Assembly (NCBI GenBank): GCA_028532985.1 | Contig: JANCIK010000006.1 | Location: 3,162,001-3,226,000 of the forward strand | Length of the DNA stretch: 64,000 nt | Direction of reading: 5' to 3' | Source: Stropharia rugosoannulata | Taxonomy: Eukaryota; Basidiomycota; Agaricomycetes; Agaricales; Strophariaceae | Shown: positions 48,883-63,574 of the stretch, piece after piece | Layout: every line of letters begins with the position of its first letter | How positions within the stretch are numbered: the first letter of the stretch is position 1 | Position numbers and translations under genes: made by a program | Notes under the pieces: generated by a model | Database searches by the model: none | Told to the model about the DNA's origin: nothing | The model's input: the letters and a program-made list of their open reading frames with translations, nothing else

Positions 48883-51447
48883 AATTTGATGTTCTTTCCT
48901 TGGGGAGACTCGTTCAACCATTCCCTCGCGGCTGGTCGGAACCATACTCTCCCCGAGTCGGTAGCAGGTCTCATGTACTTTGACGACCAAGGCTCTTTCT
49001 CTCCGACCACAGCCTTGGTGCAGATGCAAGGGACAGTGCAAACTGCCCCAGGCCCTGGCAGTTAACTAAGTAGCGAAGTCGTAGTGGGGCCGATTATTCC
49101 ATGGCAAGTTTGAGTGTTTTTCCGGTTTGGCTTTGTGGTGATAGTGGCGGCTGCCTGAGTAAAGAAGCGTTGGTTTATACCATTCTGTTCGGGAAAATCA
49201 AGGGTTGACAATTCATCGATAGTCATGCATGACATGCTGGCAAGGCGACAAAGCGGTGTATAATATGAAACGTGGGAGGGAAGGTGGATTGGTCCTACTT
49301 CTGAGGTCGTCGGGTGTTCCACGACGATAGCGGACAAACCCAATGAATGGTACAAGTATCGTCGTCACCTGGTTATAGCAGCCTTGGAGCAAGTGGATAA
49401 ACGTTAAGTTTACCCAGATGAGCGAGGGAATTTTGTGTAAAAATGGTGTTCATGATCTGGCGATGGTGAGAAATAATATGCATTTCTCGATGCAACGATG
49501 CTTATAAAAATAGTGGATGGAATTGTAGATGTATGGGTCGTTAGTGCTTCCGACTGGTGCCAACGAAACTGTTGACTGCCAGTGTTGAGTGTGTTGACTC
49601 CATATCTTTCAGTGCTACGATGAAATAGAATTTGCTTAACTTCATCAAAAAGATCTCACACAGTTTTGCAGTTCTCAGACTCGGCAAATCTTGACCTCAT
49701 GTAAGGCGCGTCGTGCCTCATGGTAGACAGAAGTAAGTATTCACTTTGCGAAAGATATTAGCTTCAGTACTTGCAAAGCAGAGGTGATCTCGGCCAACGT
49801 TGCTCGCTTGTCATGACCACGGACAGAATTTGTTTTGAATGAGGAGTCTTGTTGGCGGGAACGCTCCTTGGTAAAATTGTTACTTCATTTCTCCAAGCAG
49901 ATCACCGGAAGAATCCACCACACTGAGATAGTTCTGTGAGACTCTGTATCATCTCACCCTCTTAGCACCTAAAAGGAACACGAGCATGTCGCATGTCGCT
50001 AAGAAGGGGAAAGACTGACTTCTCCTAAGCCATTGAGCCTTGTAACCCGCTACAGGGCACCAGGCAGATGGGAAGCTCTTGAGAGTCTGGGAGTGAAGCG
50101 AGATATTATCTGCGTTATATTTACCAAACTTCGTGTAACAGCAAGAAACGCTCCTCTCTACTCATTCATTTACCGACAAAGCGGCTTAGAAGTCTGCCTA
50201 TTCTATGAGCTGTGCGAGTGGAATGGTGAACCTATACTCGGTTTGTGTGGAATGTGAGAACGACGGAGCTTGCTATTAACATGACGAGAGGGTGCTTCCA
50301 TGTCACAGAGCAGTTGTTAGATCCGCAATAGACGTCTGGAGAAACCGACTCCAATGAACCTACTGAATATGATATTGTCAAGGGATGCAGGTCATCGTAT
50401 AAAACAGCATTAGAACTTTCACAGAGCCAAGGAAAGACACTGAATTATTATTCTCATGGTATCGAATGTATGGAGCACCCCGCTGTGGTGGCTACCTTCT
50501 GCTGTGAGAAGATGCACTCCAGCTGAATATACGAAATATGAATTGGCTCATTGGTTTCTTTGCTATCCGGAAGAACGCTAAGACTCAAATAAGGCGTGGA
50601 AAATGCTCAGGGAAACGAAACCTGCCGAAGGTCGCGATTCCGATTGTAATGAACAGAAGCAATTATAGGGTCGGAGGAACCCCAGAAATTCACATCGGGG
50701 TAAGGGTGTCAACTCCATAGTAGCTGCGGATTGCTGTGTTACAAACTGGAAATGATAGGCTTATATACGCAAGTCCGGTCAACTAAGCCTGACCAATAAG
50801 ACTTGTGTACACGATAATTTGAACGTACCGGTTGTCAATTAAGGATTAGTGCACTGCGGATTATGTATGCAGTTCTCACTACAAGATTATATGGCGAGTT
50901 TATTCAATGTTTTAGGCAAGTTTTAGATAGTTTATTATGGAATGCACAGACGCGAGCTCAATGCGGATAAATCAGAGCTTTATGCCCATTACTATGTAAG
51001 AAGTTATGCTTACGAGGCTAGTATTTGGTGGTGAAGCTTGAAGTCTGCAGATTACATATGTCCTTGGAACTTTGACCGTGTCTTCCGCAAATCATAAACT
51101 ACTCTAGTAGCAAAGTTTGTTGACCGCTTCTGAGCAATCCTCACCACTGGTAACATTATTTGGTAGTCAGAAAACACCAGGGAGGACTAAGACCAACTCC
51201 TCCCCAATCGAAAGACTTGGAATTAGGGATGGCCTCGAGACAGCCGGTGTATTTCCCGGCAACTATGATCCGGCATTTCTGTACTCGGCTTTAAGTTTCA
51301 GACTAACTTTGCTCAGTAGAACTATGTTCTTGTCATATCCATAACTTGTCAAGAAGTGCACTGATTTTATGTAGATTGTCCCGTCCCACCGCAGTGTGCT
51401 TGGACCAATATGAGCACAGGTACTATATCATTTATGTTTATCTCATC
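48883..51447. other. Gene-free stretch between RSA4 and the tRNA
   Basis: About 2.6 kb. Only short frames under 100 codons occur, none with a domain, conserved motif or splice signals on a coherent set of exons. The first few hundred bases should be the RSA4 3' region. Confidence 0.5.
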
Positions 51448-51520
51448 GGGGGCATAGCTCAGCTGGGAGAGCAGTAGACTGAAGTTCTAAAGGTCCTGCG
51501 TTCGATCCGCGGTGCCCCCA
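51448..51520 (+). tRNA. tRNA-Phe (anticodon GAA), no intron
   Basis: A 73-nt cloverleaf. The acceptor stem GGGGGCA pairs perfectly with TGCCCCC, and the discriminator base is A. The D stem is GCTC/GAGC with loop AGCTGGGA. The anticodon loop is CTGAAGT, giving anticodon GAA as in eukaryotic tRNA-Phe. The anticodon stem GTAGA/TCTAA has one G-A mismatch at its outer pair. The T arm is CTGCG-TTCGATC-CGCGG with one G-T pair and a perfect B box. A run of six T follows directly. The mismatch means this copy may be less stable, but all promoter boxes and stems needed are present. Confidence 0.9.
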
Positions 51521-51526
51521 TTTTTT
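51521..51526 (+). terminator. RNA polymerase III terminator of the tRNA gene
   Basis: Six consecutive T residues start immediately after the discriminator base of the tRNA, the normal polymerase III stop signal. Confidence 0.85.
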
Positions 51527-54500
51527 CTTGAATGTTTCGAGGAATTATTTTCCTCATGTATATAGTATATACTATGCGTAGTATTAGTACAGAGTCATGG
51601 TAACTTTTTATTCTTTGAAGCTGGTGTTTGTCCGTGGGAAAACATGGTTATTTCAGTTGATGTAGTGCAGATGACTTTGACGAGCACTTGAAGGTACTTA
51701 ATTGCCCAGAATTTTTTCTCGTCTCAGGGGTGCTTGCATCTAGCCAACGTCTAGCTTGATGAAATAAACATGGGCTAGTCCGCTGCGAGGAGAGCGTCTC
51801 GCCTCACTCGTCAATGAGCGCTAGGGATTGAACACAGGATATGGTCGATATCCTGCGTTCTATCCTCGGTTCTCTGTCCGGCCTTTGCTTCGATGCATGG
51901 ATTCGGAATCATTTCGTCTGATGCAGACGAAGTTTCTACTGTTCTGCTTTATTTTGCACATTAACTGCTCCGGAATTATGCATACTATTTCTACAGATAA
52001 CAGAGCATTATATATCTAATTCACGCGAGAGTATGCTGAGTACGGATGGAGCTTTGCACTGCCAGTTCAGACTACACTTAAACCATCTTGATGTAGCCGT
52101 CTTGGTAAAATTCAAACGTCGGGGTGTCAAAAAGTCGTTGAAAGACCTCAAAATCGACACATGGTGATCATACTAGAAGACTGTGGATTCAGTGTGGAAT
52201 ATACATACGATATGAAGACATTCATCGCTGAATCACAAGGCATTCGTCGCTGACGTCGATGATAACAGCATATATATAACATAGTTGCTTCGCAACGCCG
52301 TACTTCTTCCCCGGACCGCACGTTTCGATCATGATCACCCGGGGCGGAAAGCGGGATGATGGCGTTACGTTAAGGATCGGTTAATCTAATCTTTGATCCA
52401 ATGCGGAAAGAACGACCCTGTTACAGGTTAGTCGCCAAAGAAAGTTAGCATCCAACTAGCTGTTATCTCTTCTACGGCTTGAAAAGTTGAAAGCTTGCAG
52501 CCAGCTGACCTTGTTAAGCTTGCTGTTGCGCCGTACTAAGTTATGCGAGCATAAGGGTGTCAGATAGATAGGAAATGAATGCAATAGAGATATCAACAGT
52601 CTCTGCTGATAACTGGACGTTACCCACACAACGCAACTTTAAATCGTTCGCCTGTTGAAATGTCCTTGTCATGTTAAGCCATTGGTGCAAGAGCTTGTTT
52701 TACTGCTTGGTTATGAGCACCGGCTCCCTCATACATGCCGATGAGTAGAAATCAATCAAACTTTAAAATCTGTGCATGATACAGAAAACATTTGGATGGC
52801 TACTCCGATGTACGGTCACGGCTTTATGTTGTTACCACTCCCCCAGTCGCAGCCACAATCATGCATAGCGATGTCAACTTTACAACGAGTTAAGCTAATT
52901 ACGGCCATGGCCACAGAGCGGATGCAACACTGTCACACGACCCGTGGAATTAGCATGACTCTCAACCTGGAGCAGCCTGGGTGAAAGCCGTCTGCCACAG
53001 TTCTCATTCCATTCAAAACTATACCAGTCGGATATATGTCCCCACTATTACCCAGACCTGTTCACTTATTTGCCATGGCCTGGCCAGCTGACAGGTTACA
53101 ACCTTGCTTACCAACTAACAAAACAGATGAAACAGTGATACATACATGTTACCATGCTGCGTTTCTGCAGAGCATTTTCGGCGGGGAAATAAATATCAGC
53201 TTAATGAATGACACGAACTGTTAATCAGTCATTTATGGAGGCGAAGAAATACACTACCCGGCATAACTGTGATGTGTCTCGATACGGCTACGGGACCAGG
53301 TTGAGGTGCTCAGTAAATAATGGGAACATACTGTATGTTCAGAATGCATAACATACTCTGGCCTAGACGTTTTATGGCTTGGCATACTTTGAGTTATAAT
53401 ACTATGTTTATCAAACCAAAATGTTATGAGATGCAACGTCCGCACTTGGTCCCGCGTTGTATCCGGGCAGACTTACCAATTATCCTCTACGTTTCCCTAT
53501 TATATGGAACACGAATTATTTTTACCTACAGAGGGAAATATAACGGGCCTGGCAGGGCTCGTAATTCAGTACATCTATCGCATTTTGCTGCCTGTGGCAC
53601 ATACATCGGTACCGATGTCGGTGTAGGCACTTCCAATTTTATCCATCCGTGAGATACTGCGCGATGGTCGGCATTTTTTTTGTTCACAACGTATAATCTT
53701 TTATAGTCGTTCTATCCAACAGTATTTAGTCATGTACCACGTAGATTTAAAGTATTCGGCGGTTAGATAACATACACATCCTGAAAGCTTGAACTGAAAG
53801 GTCGGGAATCCCAACACAAATGGCATAGTCGAATATCGAATGCCACAAATACGCAAGGGTCGTGGCAGTCATCCCATGGAGAAATCCATACACTGTTAGC
53901 GGTCTCACGATGAACAAGGTTTGTGTCTGGGCTGCGGAACTAGATGCACTAAGAATATTCACACTGCAAAAAACTCAACATCCAGAAATGATGATGCTGA
54001 GAATGCGAGCAAACGTCGACAGACCTGGGAATTTACATGGTCAAAAGGACCTACACAGCCTCTGTTTCCCTTGGCGCTCGTCTACGGTAGCTACGGCTTG
54101 GCAGCCTGAAATGGGTATTTTCCCCATTCCAATTTTTAATCTCCCGCCCCTGCCGCCACTGTCCTTTCGCCGACTCTTAGGTTTTATTGATTTCCAACCC
54201 TGAGTGGCCTGCTCCTTAACGTACATCCAGCTTTGGACGTGCATTGTAAGCACGGTTACGGCTATCTAAGTACCGCCAGCTGTTGCTGTCGGTCAGACGA
54301 ATCACTTCCCATTTAACCAAAACTTTACTTTATATATGTTAATTCGCTATGTGATACCTCTCCAAGAAAGGCCCATCGTGATTGAGATGATACGCTGATA
54401 CAAGAGTGAAACTGATGATCCACACGATCCAGTATTCAATGGTCATCGACGTGGGTCTCTGGCATCTGCCAGTTGCTCCCCGCATTCCATAATGAAGTCC

Positions 54501-57500
54501 ACACCGCTGATCCTTCCAGCGGCATCAGTAATCCTGTGCAATTGCACAATTTTTAGTTTGCTGTTGTGATTTTACCGGATGTGATTACCCGATGGTCAGT
54601 GGGCGTAAAGTTCGGCGTCATGATATAATCACTTCTTTTTTTGAGTTCCTCACGCGAACGCGGAAGAAGATACTTGTGTGTGTGATCTTGTCCAGCTCTA
54701 TTTCTGGTATATTAGTCAAGTTACCGGTCCCCTTGTTTGAATAGCATTCGGTTTTGGGCATTCGTCCCAATGAGCTACCAGAGCATTACGGGTATATTTG
54801 CCTTTGCGAGATGGAACTGACATTCAGGCAAAAGAAAATAAGCATTGAAACATACAGGGTTTTCCGCGCCTGGTGGCATACACGCTGTACGCCATCCGCA
54901 CGAAAATCGATGGCGGTGGCATGGGAATAACGCCTCAAGCACGGAATAGCACGGGGACGCAGAGTCGGAAGTGCTGTTGTGCCGCATTTAGTCGTAGTGC
55001 GCAAGTTACTCTGTTGCATGTCCTGATATAGACGTGTGCGCAGAGAACACCACACAACAGAAGCGGAGGGAGCAGAAGGGCTACGGGCGGGTCACGGAAA
55101 GAGATGAATCAGAATAGGCCGCCTTTCCCACCAAGTGACGTTTAGACCCAAAAGTTAAATTAGGGATTCGTCTTTTTCTTGAGTGTGCTTCTTCATCTGC
55201 GGCGCAGGCGGGGGGCACACGACCCGCGTCTCATATCATATGATTGAAGTCTAAGCGCGTCTTCTCTGTGCACCTTGCTGCACTGCGGCAGGCTATATCG
55301 TCATATGGAGATCTATGGGAAGAATGTAAAGGCCAGGCTGCGCGGTGCACAGTGCACAGCGTGCCGCCAGTCCCAGCGTCGTGAGAGGGAGAAGCGTGGG
55401 TCAGAGAACGAAGTACAGCGGGACGTCACAGACAGATCAAAAGATATCCCTTTGACAGTGACTGGAGATGCTTGACTTTGAGAGAAACGCGCAATAATAG
55501 ATAGCCTAGGTTTCCGAGAGCCTGGGCCCGGAACAGTTGGCATCGCTGCGCTGCTCAGTGCAAGAATAAGCCGCCTTGGACACGAGTTTTTACCCAAAGG
55601 GGCGTCGAAAACTGCTTTGTAGGTCATTGTATACGCGATGGTGACGCGGGAAACCGCAAACCATGCATGTTTCGCGAAGAGCGGAGCTTGCATTCAGCAA
55701 CTTCGCTCACAGGATATGCTTTTCTCCACAACCAGGAAGTCCGAGGTAAAGGGAGATCCCACAGTGCTGTCAAAGATAAAATTTCTTCCTCTCCAAGTCC
55801 CACAATGCCAGCACAGCGAAGGTTTGTTAGCCTGCAGGCATCCAGTAAATAGCCATCTTACGAGGCCGATGATTGACGTGAGGCGTATCGTCAAGTTTCA
55901 TTGTTTACCCAGAGGCATGGGTCCGAGCGGCGAAAATTAGACCTGTGCAATGTTGGGCGGGTACCAAGAGTCAACGTACAGTTCGTTGGGAACATACCAA
56001 TGCATTTATCAGAGTCATAATGATGTCCGACATAACCAGCTAAGAGGACGCCGGGTCGGATCGCCTGTCTGCCTCGGATGCGCGCTTGCGTTCGTGTTTT
56101 ATTCTGGCATGGACGGTGACATGATAGTCCGAGGTGGACTCCTCTCGCGCGCCGGCAGTGGGCAAACGCCATTTCAACTTCCGCTTTGACTCCGACTTGC
56201 GCTGGCGGGACGCGCTCGGACTTGCACCAAACTGGCACGCTCGGGCCTTGCGGTCAGGGAATTTTACGCCGCCCAAGCTGCTGGGCATTACAAATGGACC
56301 ATTATTTTGTTTCTGAACACTCGGGGATGCCTGAGGATGCCCAGAATGCTTGCGCGCGGCGTTGGACCTAGCCTCCTGCGCGCTTGCTTATAGGAGAAAA
56401 TCTGGTAATCAAATCTAAGCAGAAATTCAACTTAAACCCGTGCCTCAGGTAGATTTAGAAAGCGCCTTGGCTTATATACTTCTTTTGTGGGGTCGTTACA
56501 TAGGCACAAAAGCAGGGTCATAACACTCGTATGCAGGTACGAGCAGCGAAAGGAATGGAAATGCCAGACAAACCACGATGCATAGAATGTGGACTACAGC
56601 GTGGTTGGACCGACCCTGCCCTCCCGTTACTTTGGATCCTCGAGCTTAGCACTGTGTTCAAACATACTCGGATATTGTAGGGACCGAGACACACTCTTAA
56701 GTTCAGCTAAGGGTGGTGGCGTGTGCGCAAGATTGGAGAGCGCTACGCTAACTGCGCCACGACGATCTCCGTTTGTCTCCTTCAATTACTCCTGGGTAAC
56801 ATTAGTCAGTCGCGCCTTGCGCCACTCGTTCAGCAATTATGTAGCCCGAGACCCTTTCGAGGCTCACTACTCAATGCTTAGCTTTTCACAATGGAATTGT
56901 GAATAAATTCATACGTGAATTTTATTCATTCACGCAAGCCTTTCTGCTGTCACCGCCGGTCACTTAAGAGTCAGATGATTAGGTGTATGTGACTCCTAGG
57001 GTCTCATAAGAAGGGAGTCTGGAAGGAAGAAGCAAGTTGTACATACGCATTCATTAAGACAAAATAGTGAGACGAGGATCCTCGCGTATCGTGATTGAGG
57101 GACAGAAGCGTCCCCTGGGAGGCCCAGCTACATAGGGTCGCGTTCACAAGGGCGAGGCTCGCTGGGATTCTCTTGACGCCGCGTTAAGTCCTGCTGGTAT
57201 GAGCGCCCTGGCATCGGTCATGTATGGGACCCCGCGCAGCACCGTCTGGGCGACGCGGCGCAGCGAGCCTGCCTTGCCTATACTCTGATGCGTGCACGGA
57301 TTTGGTGTGGGAGCGCATCACGCTTCAGATCAACAAGAACCCCAGTCATAACACGAGAAGGCGGGGTGTGGGAGCCGACGCGCGACGCACTTCTCGCTTG
57401 CCTTGTTCTCTGCTTACCTCAAAGAACCGACAGACGCCTCCCCGTAAAGGGACCTATGGGTAAGAGTCGTATGCATATTAGACTTGGTGGCGCGTCTAGC

Positions 57501-59693
57501 GTGTGTGCCCGCCGAGTTACCGCTGCGTTGGCGAACCCCGCGCTGCGCCTGGTGGGCAGGCGTGGTAATGAGGGACAGTCTTCGCGCCCCTATTCGTGTG
57601 CGCGATCAGTTCGAGCCTCGTTCATTCGCTCTAAACAGTCCCAACTCGTTCATTCCGCGCAGTTCCACAGCGTCCATTCGCATCCTGATCAGCGGATGGG
57701 GACTGGAAGAGCTTGGAGTTATCTCGTGTTCTGTTCTGGAAGCTGTTCTATGTGTCAATCGAATGAAGATTCATATCCTGATTTCCAGCCCCGCTATCGT
57801 AGACTATCGTGAGTATCTCCTCGTAGGCTGCACCCGCCAGGAAGGGCCTTGAACTTCCTTCGATTATCAGCTCGCGATACGCTCCAGACAGTAGTAAACG
57901 TGCTTGAAGACGTCTGACTTGGAACTGCTATTAATTTCTACTCATCGATGCCCGGCTATGTGGTACAGGTTCTCCTACGGCAAGTGCGTGAAAATGACAT
58001 TCCATGAGAGCGCTGCAGCTTGGAATCACCAGCCTCCAGGCGTCGATAATCATAGAAAACAGCCTGTGATGGTCAAGTATAGCAAGTTCAGCACTGAGTA
58101 CCTGTTATTTCGGGTGACCAAGTACAATTCGAGCAGCAAGTACGAGATGAATAACTATAGCACGCGTCGATAACTGCGATACTCGTGTACCGCTTCTGCA
58201 TTATGCCACTGGCCAGCCCGTTGGATTTCTACCCGGGCGCCTGCGGACTCCATTTCTATCACAGCTGCACAAAAACAGCTGCCTGCTGTCTTCCACTTTG
58301 TTATACATATCTCGCCTCGGAATAGTGGTGAGTATGTTTCACACTACTTCATTTTGAAGTGCGTACAGGATCCCAACAGTATCCCAAAATAATTGTGCCT
58401 CCGCATAGCCATGGACATGCCTTGAGGCCATTCCAGTGTGAACGATCTGCTGAGCATTTTGAGCAGCACTGGCCGAATGCAACCTGCGTCGGTCAAGTCC
58501 TAAATTAAAGCTGTGCGGATTTTCTCCGGGCACTGAAGTCTGAGAGCGCATCGACCCTGCGCCGCGTCGGCGTTACCGACCCTGCCGACCCTGCCGGCGC
58601 CGACAGCACAGCACAACGCCGCGCCGCCTCCGCTGGTTGGGCCGTGTGGGTACCGCACCACGTAATTCCCACGCCCGTGGGAGGCGCGCCGAGCACTGAC
58701 GGGCAGCTTTGAATGAACAATGGCAACGAAGGTAAATTAATCTAGGCGGCGTGCGTATGTGCCTAGGATAAATGACTGACAGTCTGCATTAATTCGTTGC
58801 TGCGAACTAGCAGCTCAGCGCGAACCCTGCATTAAAGGTGCTAGATGAACTTTGGAAGAGCCCTGGCTCCATTCTTCGAGTGTGGTGCTGCCAGCTTCTG
58901 GTAGTAAGTCTGACTGAGTGTGGGTGTGGGTACCGTGGCGGGCTCGGTGATGAACCGTTCTTGCTGGCTGCTGCTCGCACGCTGCCTATGTGCTAGAAGG
59001 TTATGCGCTCTGCCGTTTGCTGCCAATGTCACTATTTCGCGGCGCGCGACGCCATTGGCACACACACCCATTTGCTGGCCGTTGGATCTAAATTGAGCCC
59101 AGAAGGACTGCGCCGTGAGCGCGCGCGAAAAATGCGCGGACCGACGGGCGAACGATTCGCGGCGCTCTCGTGCGGCGTTCCGCCTTGCAGCCGTCAGTTG
59201 GCCGTCCGTTGGCAGCATCGAAATTCACATGAGCCCAGTCCATGATCGATGACGCGAGCAATAAAGGTCAAGCTCCGCCGCTCCAGCCTCGCGTGCGTCT
59301 TCGTTTTGTTTATTCCAAATATCCAGCGATGGGTCCTTTAACCAACGCGAAAGAAGGGCGCGATCGGAGCGAAGGCGCTTTTCTGGAGACAGAAGCAACT
59401 GGAGTGGGCAAGCGAGCCCGAAGCGCGAAAAAGCTGGGGTTGCTCGTAAGAAAGGCGGCGAAGTAGCTGGACCATTCGCCATGAGCCACGTCAAGATCGA
59501 ACAACGTTGTTCTCAGCGATTAGGCTGCCGCTTGCGGTACTCACTCCAGCGGGCATAGTTCAGTTATCTCCAGCCATCTGGATCCGAGGGCCTAATTAGC
59601 TCGCGTAGTGTGCATCTATGTACCCGTATGTCAGAGCCGAAGGTGGAGGCGGGGCGATTTCATGTCGATCACTGCGATAGGCAAGTAGCATGA

Positions 59694-62600
59694 TACTTAC
59701 TCCAGTTTATTGCTATCATCGGATGCCCTTGCGCAAGTCGCGTGTCCAGTACTGCGCTCACACACCTAGTCAGCTAAAGTGCAAGCCGCACTCTACACGG
59801 CAAAGTTAATTAATCGATTAATATCGATTTCAATTACAACCAGTCATATTAAGCTGCTGCCCCTCTGCATCGCACAAAATTCCCGCGAGGCGGAAAGCGC
59901 CAACGAGGCGGGCGACCTGCATCCAACTAAGTAGACTCCGTGACCTCATTTGCATCTGCCATTTAGATTTTGGCTCGCGATGCGCATTTACGACGTGCAA
60001 AATGAACACAAGTGGCTATTTCCATCGCAGGCAATCGATGTTCGCACATCCCGCCAAACACGCGCAACCTCTAGCTCTGCCTCAGCTTTAGCCCCGGCAC
60101 ATCTCTGCTCCTTCTCCGTGTGATTGTCGTGCTCGCAAGTGTCAATGTCGCTCGCTAACGCCAAACCAAGAATGATACGCTGCTTATTTGTTGCTTCGAG
60201 GCGCCTCGCCGCCGTTGCTCTTCCGAAATACCTCGCTCCGCGTTGCATGAGGCCGCACAAAAGAAAATCAACTCCGAGCGGCTGGAAATGCTCGCTTGGT
60301 TTTCTCATCGTCGCGTATGTTTGTATATATGTAAGTAAAGTACATACTTACATCGCCTGTTAAGACTCCTCGCGTATGTAGGAAGCATCGTAATATGTTG
60401 TGCGCTTCTTTCTCCCGCGCCGAGGGAGCAGGAGAGTCTGAGGATGAAGCACGTCGCAGGCTTACGCGCGGCGTGGGATGCATTTACGCACGCGCACCTT
60501 ATCGATCGCGAGGGAGGCCCTACGGGCTTAGTTGTGCCAGACACGTAGCACTCGCAACTCCATATATGCACCCGCCCGCCTTTGTTCCCAATTCTGCAGT
60601 TTGGCGAACAAAAGGCGCGGCTTTATTTTATTATTAGAGCGCGTATTGACTTGTGAATTCTTGATTTCCTGGCATCACCCGCGTGCACGTGTGTAAAATA
60701 GACTTGGACCCTAAGTACTTACGAGCAGGAGGCTGGGTTTTCTGGTACGCCCTACGCCCTAGCCCAGCACCATGCGTTTGGTAGTGTAGCGGGAAGTAGC
60801 AATATCACATCCCTACTTGGTAACCCCACCCACCACCAGGCGTTCCTGTCCCCAGTAAGCAGGAGCGCTTCACATTCCCCGTTGCGTCCGAGCCCCATTT
60901 GCATAGCAGGGTTCCCTCAGTGAGCCCTGTGCACTGGAATGCACCCACGTAGTAGAGCTTGTAGTGCGCGAAGCTGTTGTTGCTGCGCGCCGCAGCTCCA
61001 ACGCTCCCACCGTCGCCCAGTAGGCGACTTGAGCAACTCGCATAGTTATCTCCGTCTGAATTCATACATGGCGCCCGGCCGCATGCCGGCCGCTGCCTGC
61101 CGGACACCGGACGCTGCCTCAAGGCTGGCTGACTCGCCGGCCGGCTACTCAGTGCCACTGGCGGAGAGAGCACATTGTCAAGTCCGCATCCGTGCAGTGT
61201 GCTGTGCAACGGTGCAGCTACTTATAGCCCGGCGGACGTCATCCGACGTAAGTGCGCTCATTCATCTAATTCGAGAAGTCTGGAAGGTTATCTGTGTACA
61301 TAAGTAAGGAGTCGTGCTGCTGCATTAGTATGAGTAAGATTGTAGTATGCGTTGCATAAGTAAGTGGGTGGTGTGTGCCAATCAGTGAGTAAGTACGCCT
61401 GGATACGGGCAGGAGGGCACCCCAATTTGCTCACGTCACGAATCCGTCTTATTTACCCGTGAAAGCAGCATCATGTATATGTAAGTATGGGCTTCACACA
61501 TACAGGACGTCGCCGTAATTACAAACTGCGCGCAACCCGAAGAGAAGAGAACCCACCAAACAACGGTCACAGGCAGCATTAGACAGGTAACGTTGGCGAG
61601 CCCCGACTTGTCCATATTCGGTGCTCTATGACATCCAAATTGACACTCGCCACTGGCTTGCATGCTTATCCTTCTTTTTAATTCGGCAGAAACGGACGGG
61701 TAGGTTAATACATGCATACCGATAGAAGTTTCACTTAGCACAGCGCAAGTCGTATTTCTGGAAGAAGCGTGCTGTTCAAGTTCGTAGTTTAAGTTAAAGT
61801 TTGAACTGTGGAACGCTTGCCAGTGATCACTCGGCGAGTCCAGACCACCGCGATGCCTCACACGGCGGCTCACTTGAGGTCAAACCATGGCCAAAGGCTT
61901 TCTGGTCGGTGGTGTGCACACACATACCCATATACGTATAAATGATGCCCACACACCACACCACACACTCCGCCCTCCCAATCAGCGCGCCAAAATGGCC
62001 CGAGTGTGAGCAAATCCAGGCAAAAAAGGAGAATCGGCGCACAGCGCGTCGCGACGCGACGAGTACGGCATCGGTACGGCATGCAGCGGCACCGCGGCAG
62101 CGACCCAAAATGGCAAAAATAACCATGGATGATGGCATGTTCCAGCGTTCCCTCATTTCCCTTGCCTTTCCCAGTGTTCCTGCCACAGACGCCAGGCGCG
62201 TACCCAGGCCTCCACGTACTGTCACTACAAAGTGCTGTGGGCATCCCATCCCATCCGCCCGTCCATCTCTGTCTGATCCAGCTAATATGAACCATTCCTA
62301 CGTCGTTTTTTCCCACTCGCAAGACCCTTCCATTCCATTGTAACCGTTTCGTTGCGTTCCCTGAATCGGACGACGCGCGCGCTCACACACGATGCCAGAA
62401 CTAGCAGCTACTATTTCCATGCATATGTACATATTTCCGTATGCTTAATTTGCGCCATAAGAAAGTTAACCCTGGCCAAACGATTCCCATTGTCTTCTTA
62501 TTTCCGCGTCGCCGTTGTGAGAATGGGCACTTGCAATGCATAGGGCATGCATGCTTGCAGGAGCTGGGCACCCAAACGTTCGTCCTGGCTCTCCACAGCA

Positions 62601-63574
62601 GACCCTTACCTTACATCTACATTGATACATACATAAATTATATACATACCACCTTAAATGATCAAAACATCCGCGTCGGAGTCGGACTTAACATGCCCTC
62701 TTCCCGTTCCCGTGGGCCCGTAGCCGTACGCAGCAGCACCAGCAGCAGAAGCCAGCTACACAGGGCCACAAATAGCCCGGAAAAAGGGCAAGCGCTCTTA
62801 ATGGTTACTTACATACCTACATACCCACATGCCTGCATGCATCAGCATCAGCCCAGTCCTATATTTTGCTCAAAGCCTTGCGTAGGGACCTTTACTTTAC
62901 TTGATTTCACTTTACTTGCCGTACAATTCAATTACTTAGGAGTATAATTATAAATTACATCTGGTGGACGACCGCAGGGTAACCGAGCCCCGCCGGCCTG
63001 GTAAGTGTTCTAATACAAGGGCTTCGCTACGGCGGTGCGGTGCGAGGCGAGGCGACAACGGCTACTTACTGACACAGTCGACTCGCATACGCACGCCAAA
63101 GCAGCGGATGGCCTATAGCACGGTAATGTCATTGGTAGAGGTATGTCTAAGCTACTAGTCTCCAAGTACGCACACACGCCCACCCCTAAGTGCACGCCAC
63201 GACCCCGTCAGGCAAACTCTGCTCTGCTCCGCCCCGTTTCAGCTAAGCCAAGTTCTGTGCCAACTCCAGCTCCAGCTCGCTCCCACACTCACACTCCAAG
63301 TCTCCGTTCTCAGCGAGCCGACCGGGGACCGATCAAGTAAGGCGAAGAAAAAACATTGGGGATGGAAAAGATCGTTAACAAAACATTTCTCGCCTCAATT
63401 CACGACCGACGGCAGGCAGGACAGGAAAAGATTATTAACGTGTGTTTTATTTGTAACCATTAATGGAGTAATAGTATGTTCAAGTATTTAGTTAACTAGT
63501 AAGTAGGTATACGTATGGGAACAGACAGAGCAGACAACGAAGACAATTATAAGCGCGGCATGTACGGTACTTAC
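59694..63574. repeat. Dispersed heptamer GTAAGTA/TACTTAC, ten exact copies
   Basis: Counting by eye, exact copies of GTAAGTA or its complement start at 59694, 60331, 60345, 60716, 61389, 61481, 62816, 63063, 63499 and 63568. Near-copies (taagtaag, tacttagg, tttacttg) occur at 61301, 61357, 62932 and elsewhere. Chance would give about 0.5 exact copies in 4.4 kb counting both strands. The motif equals a strong splice donor, but no exons accompany it, and both orientations are equally common. Confidence 0.75.
60329..60353. repeat. Inverted repeat built from the heptamer
   Basis: ATGTAAGTA and its perfect reverse complement TACTTACAT are separated by 7 bases. The pair could form a 9-bp hairpin or serve as a dimeric protein site. 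Confidence 0.8.

Noticed and set aside
51800..51885. Sequence resembling the 3' half of the nearby tRNA-Phe (CCTGCGTTCTATCC) with an 8-bp hairpin at 51835-51855
   Set aside because: No acceptor or D stem can be paired, and the T-loop is altered. Too degenerate to call a gene.
56735..56780. tRNA-like A-box on the minus strand (GTGGCGCAGTTAGCG)
   Set aside because: The D-arm looks tRNA-like, but no anticodon stem, T-arm or B-box follows. At most a tRNA or SINE fragment.
57288..57812. 174-codon open frame in the CpG-rich desert
   Set aside because: No domain or family pattern. Rich in Arg, Ser and Cys as expected from random GC-rich sequence; overlapping frames are similarly open.
59551..59600. 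Short match to the start of the tRNA-Phe gene (GGGCATAGTTCAG)
   Set aside because: Only about 13 bases match; nothing tRNA-like follows.
62441..62947. 168-codon open frame on the plus strand
   Set aside because: Contains simple-sequence stretches such as YIYIDTYINYIH from TA/CA-rich repeats, and no domain.
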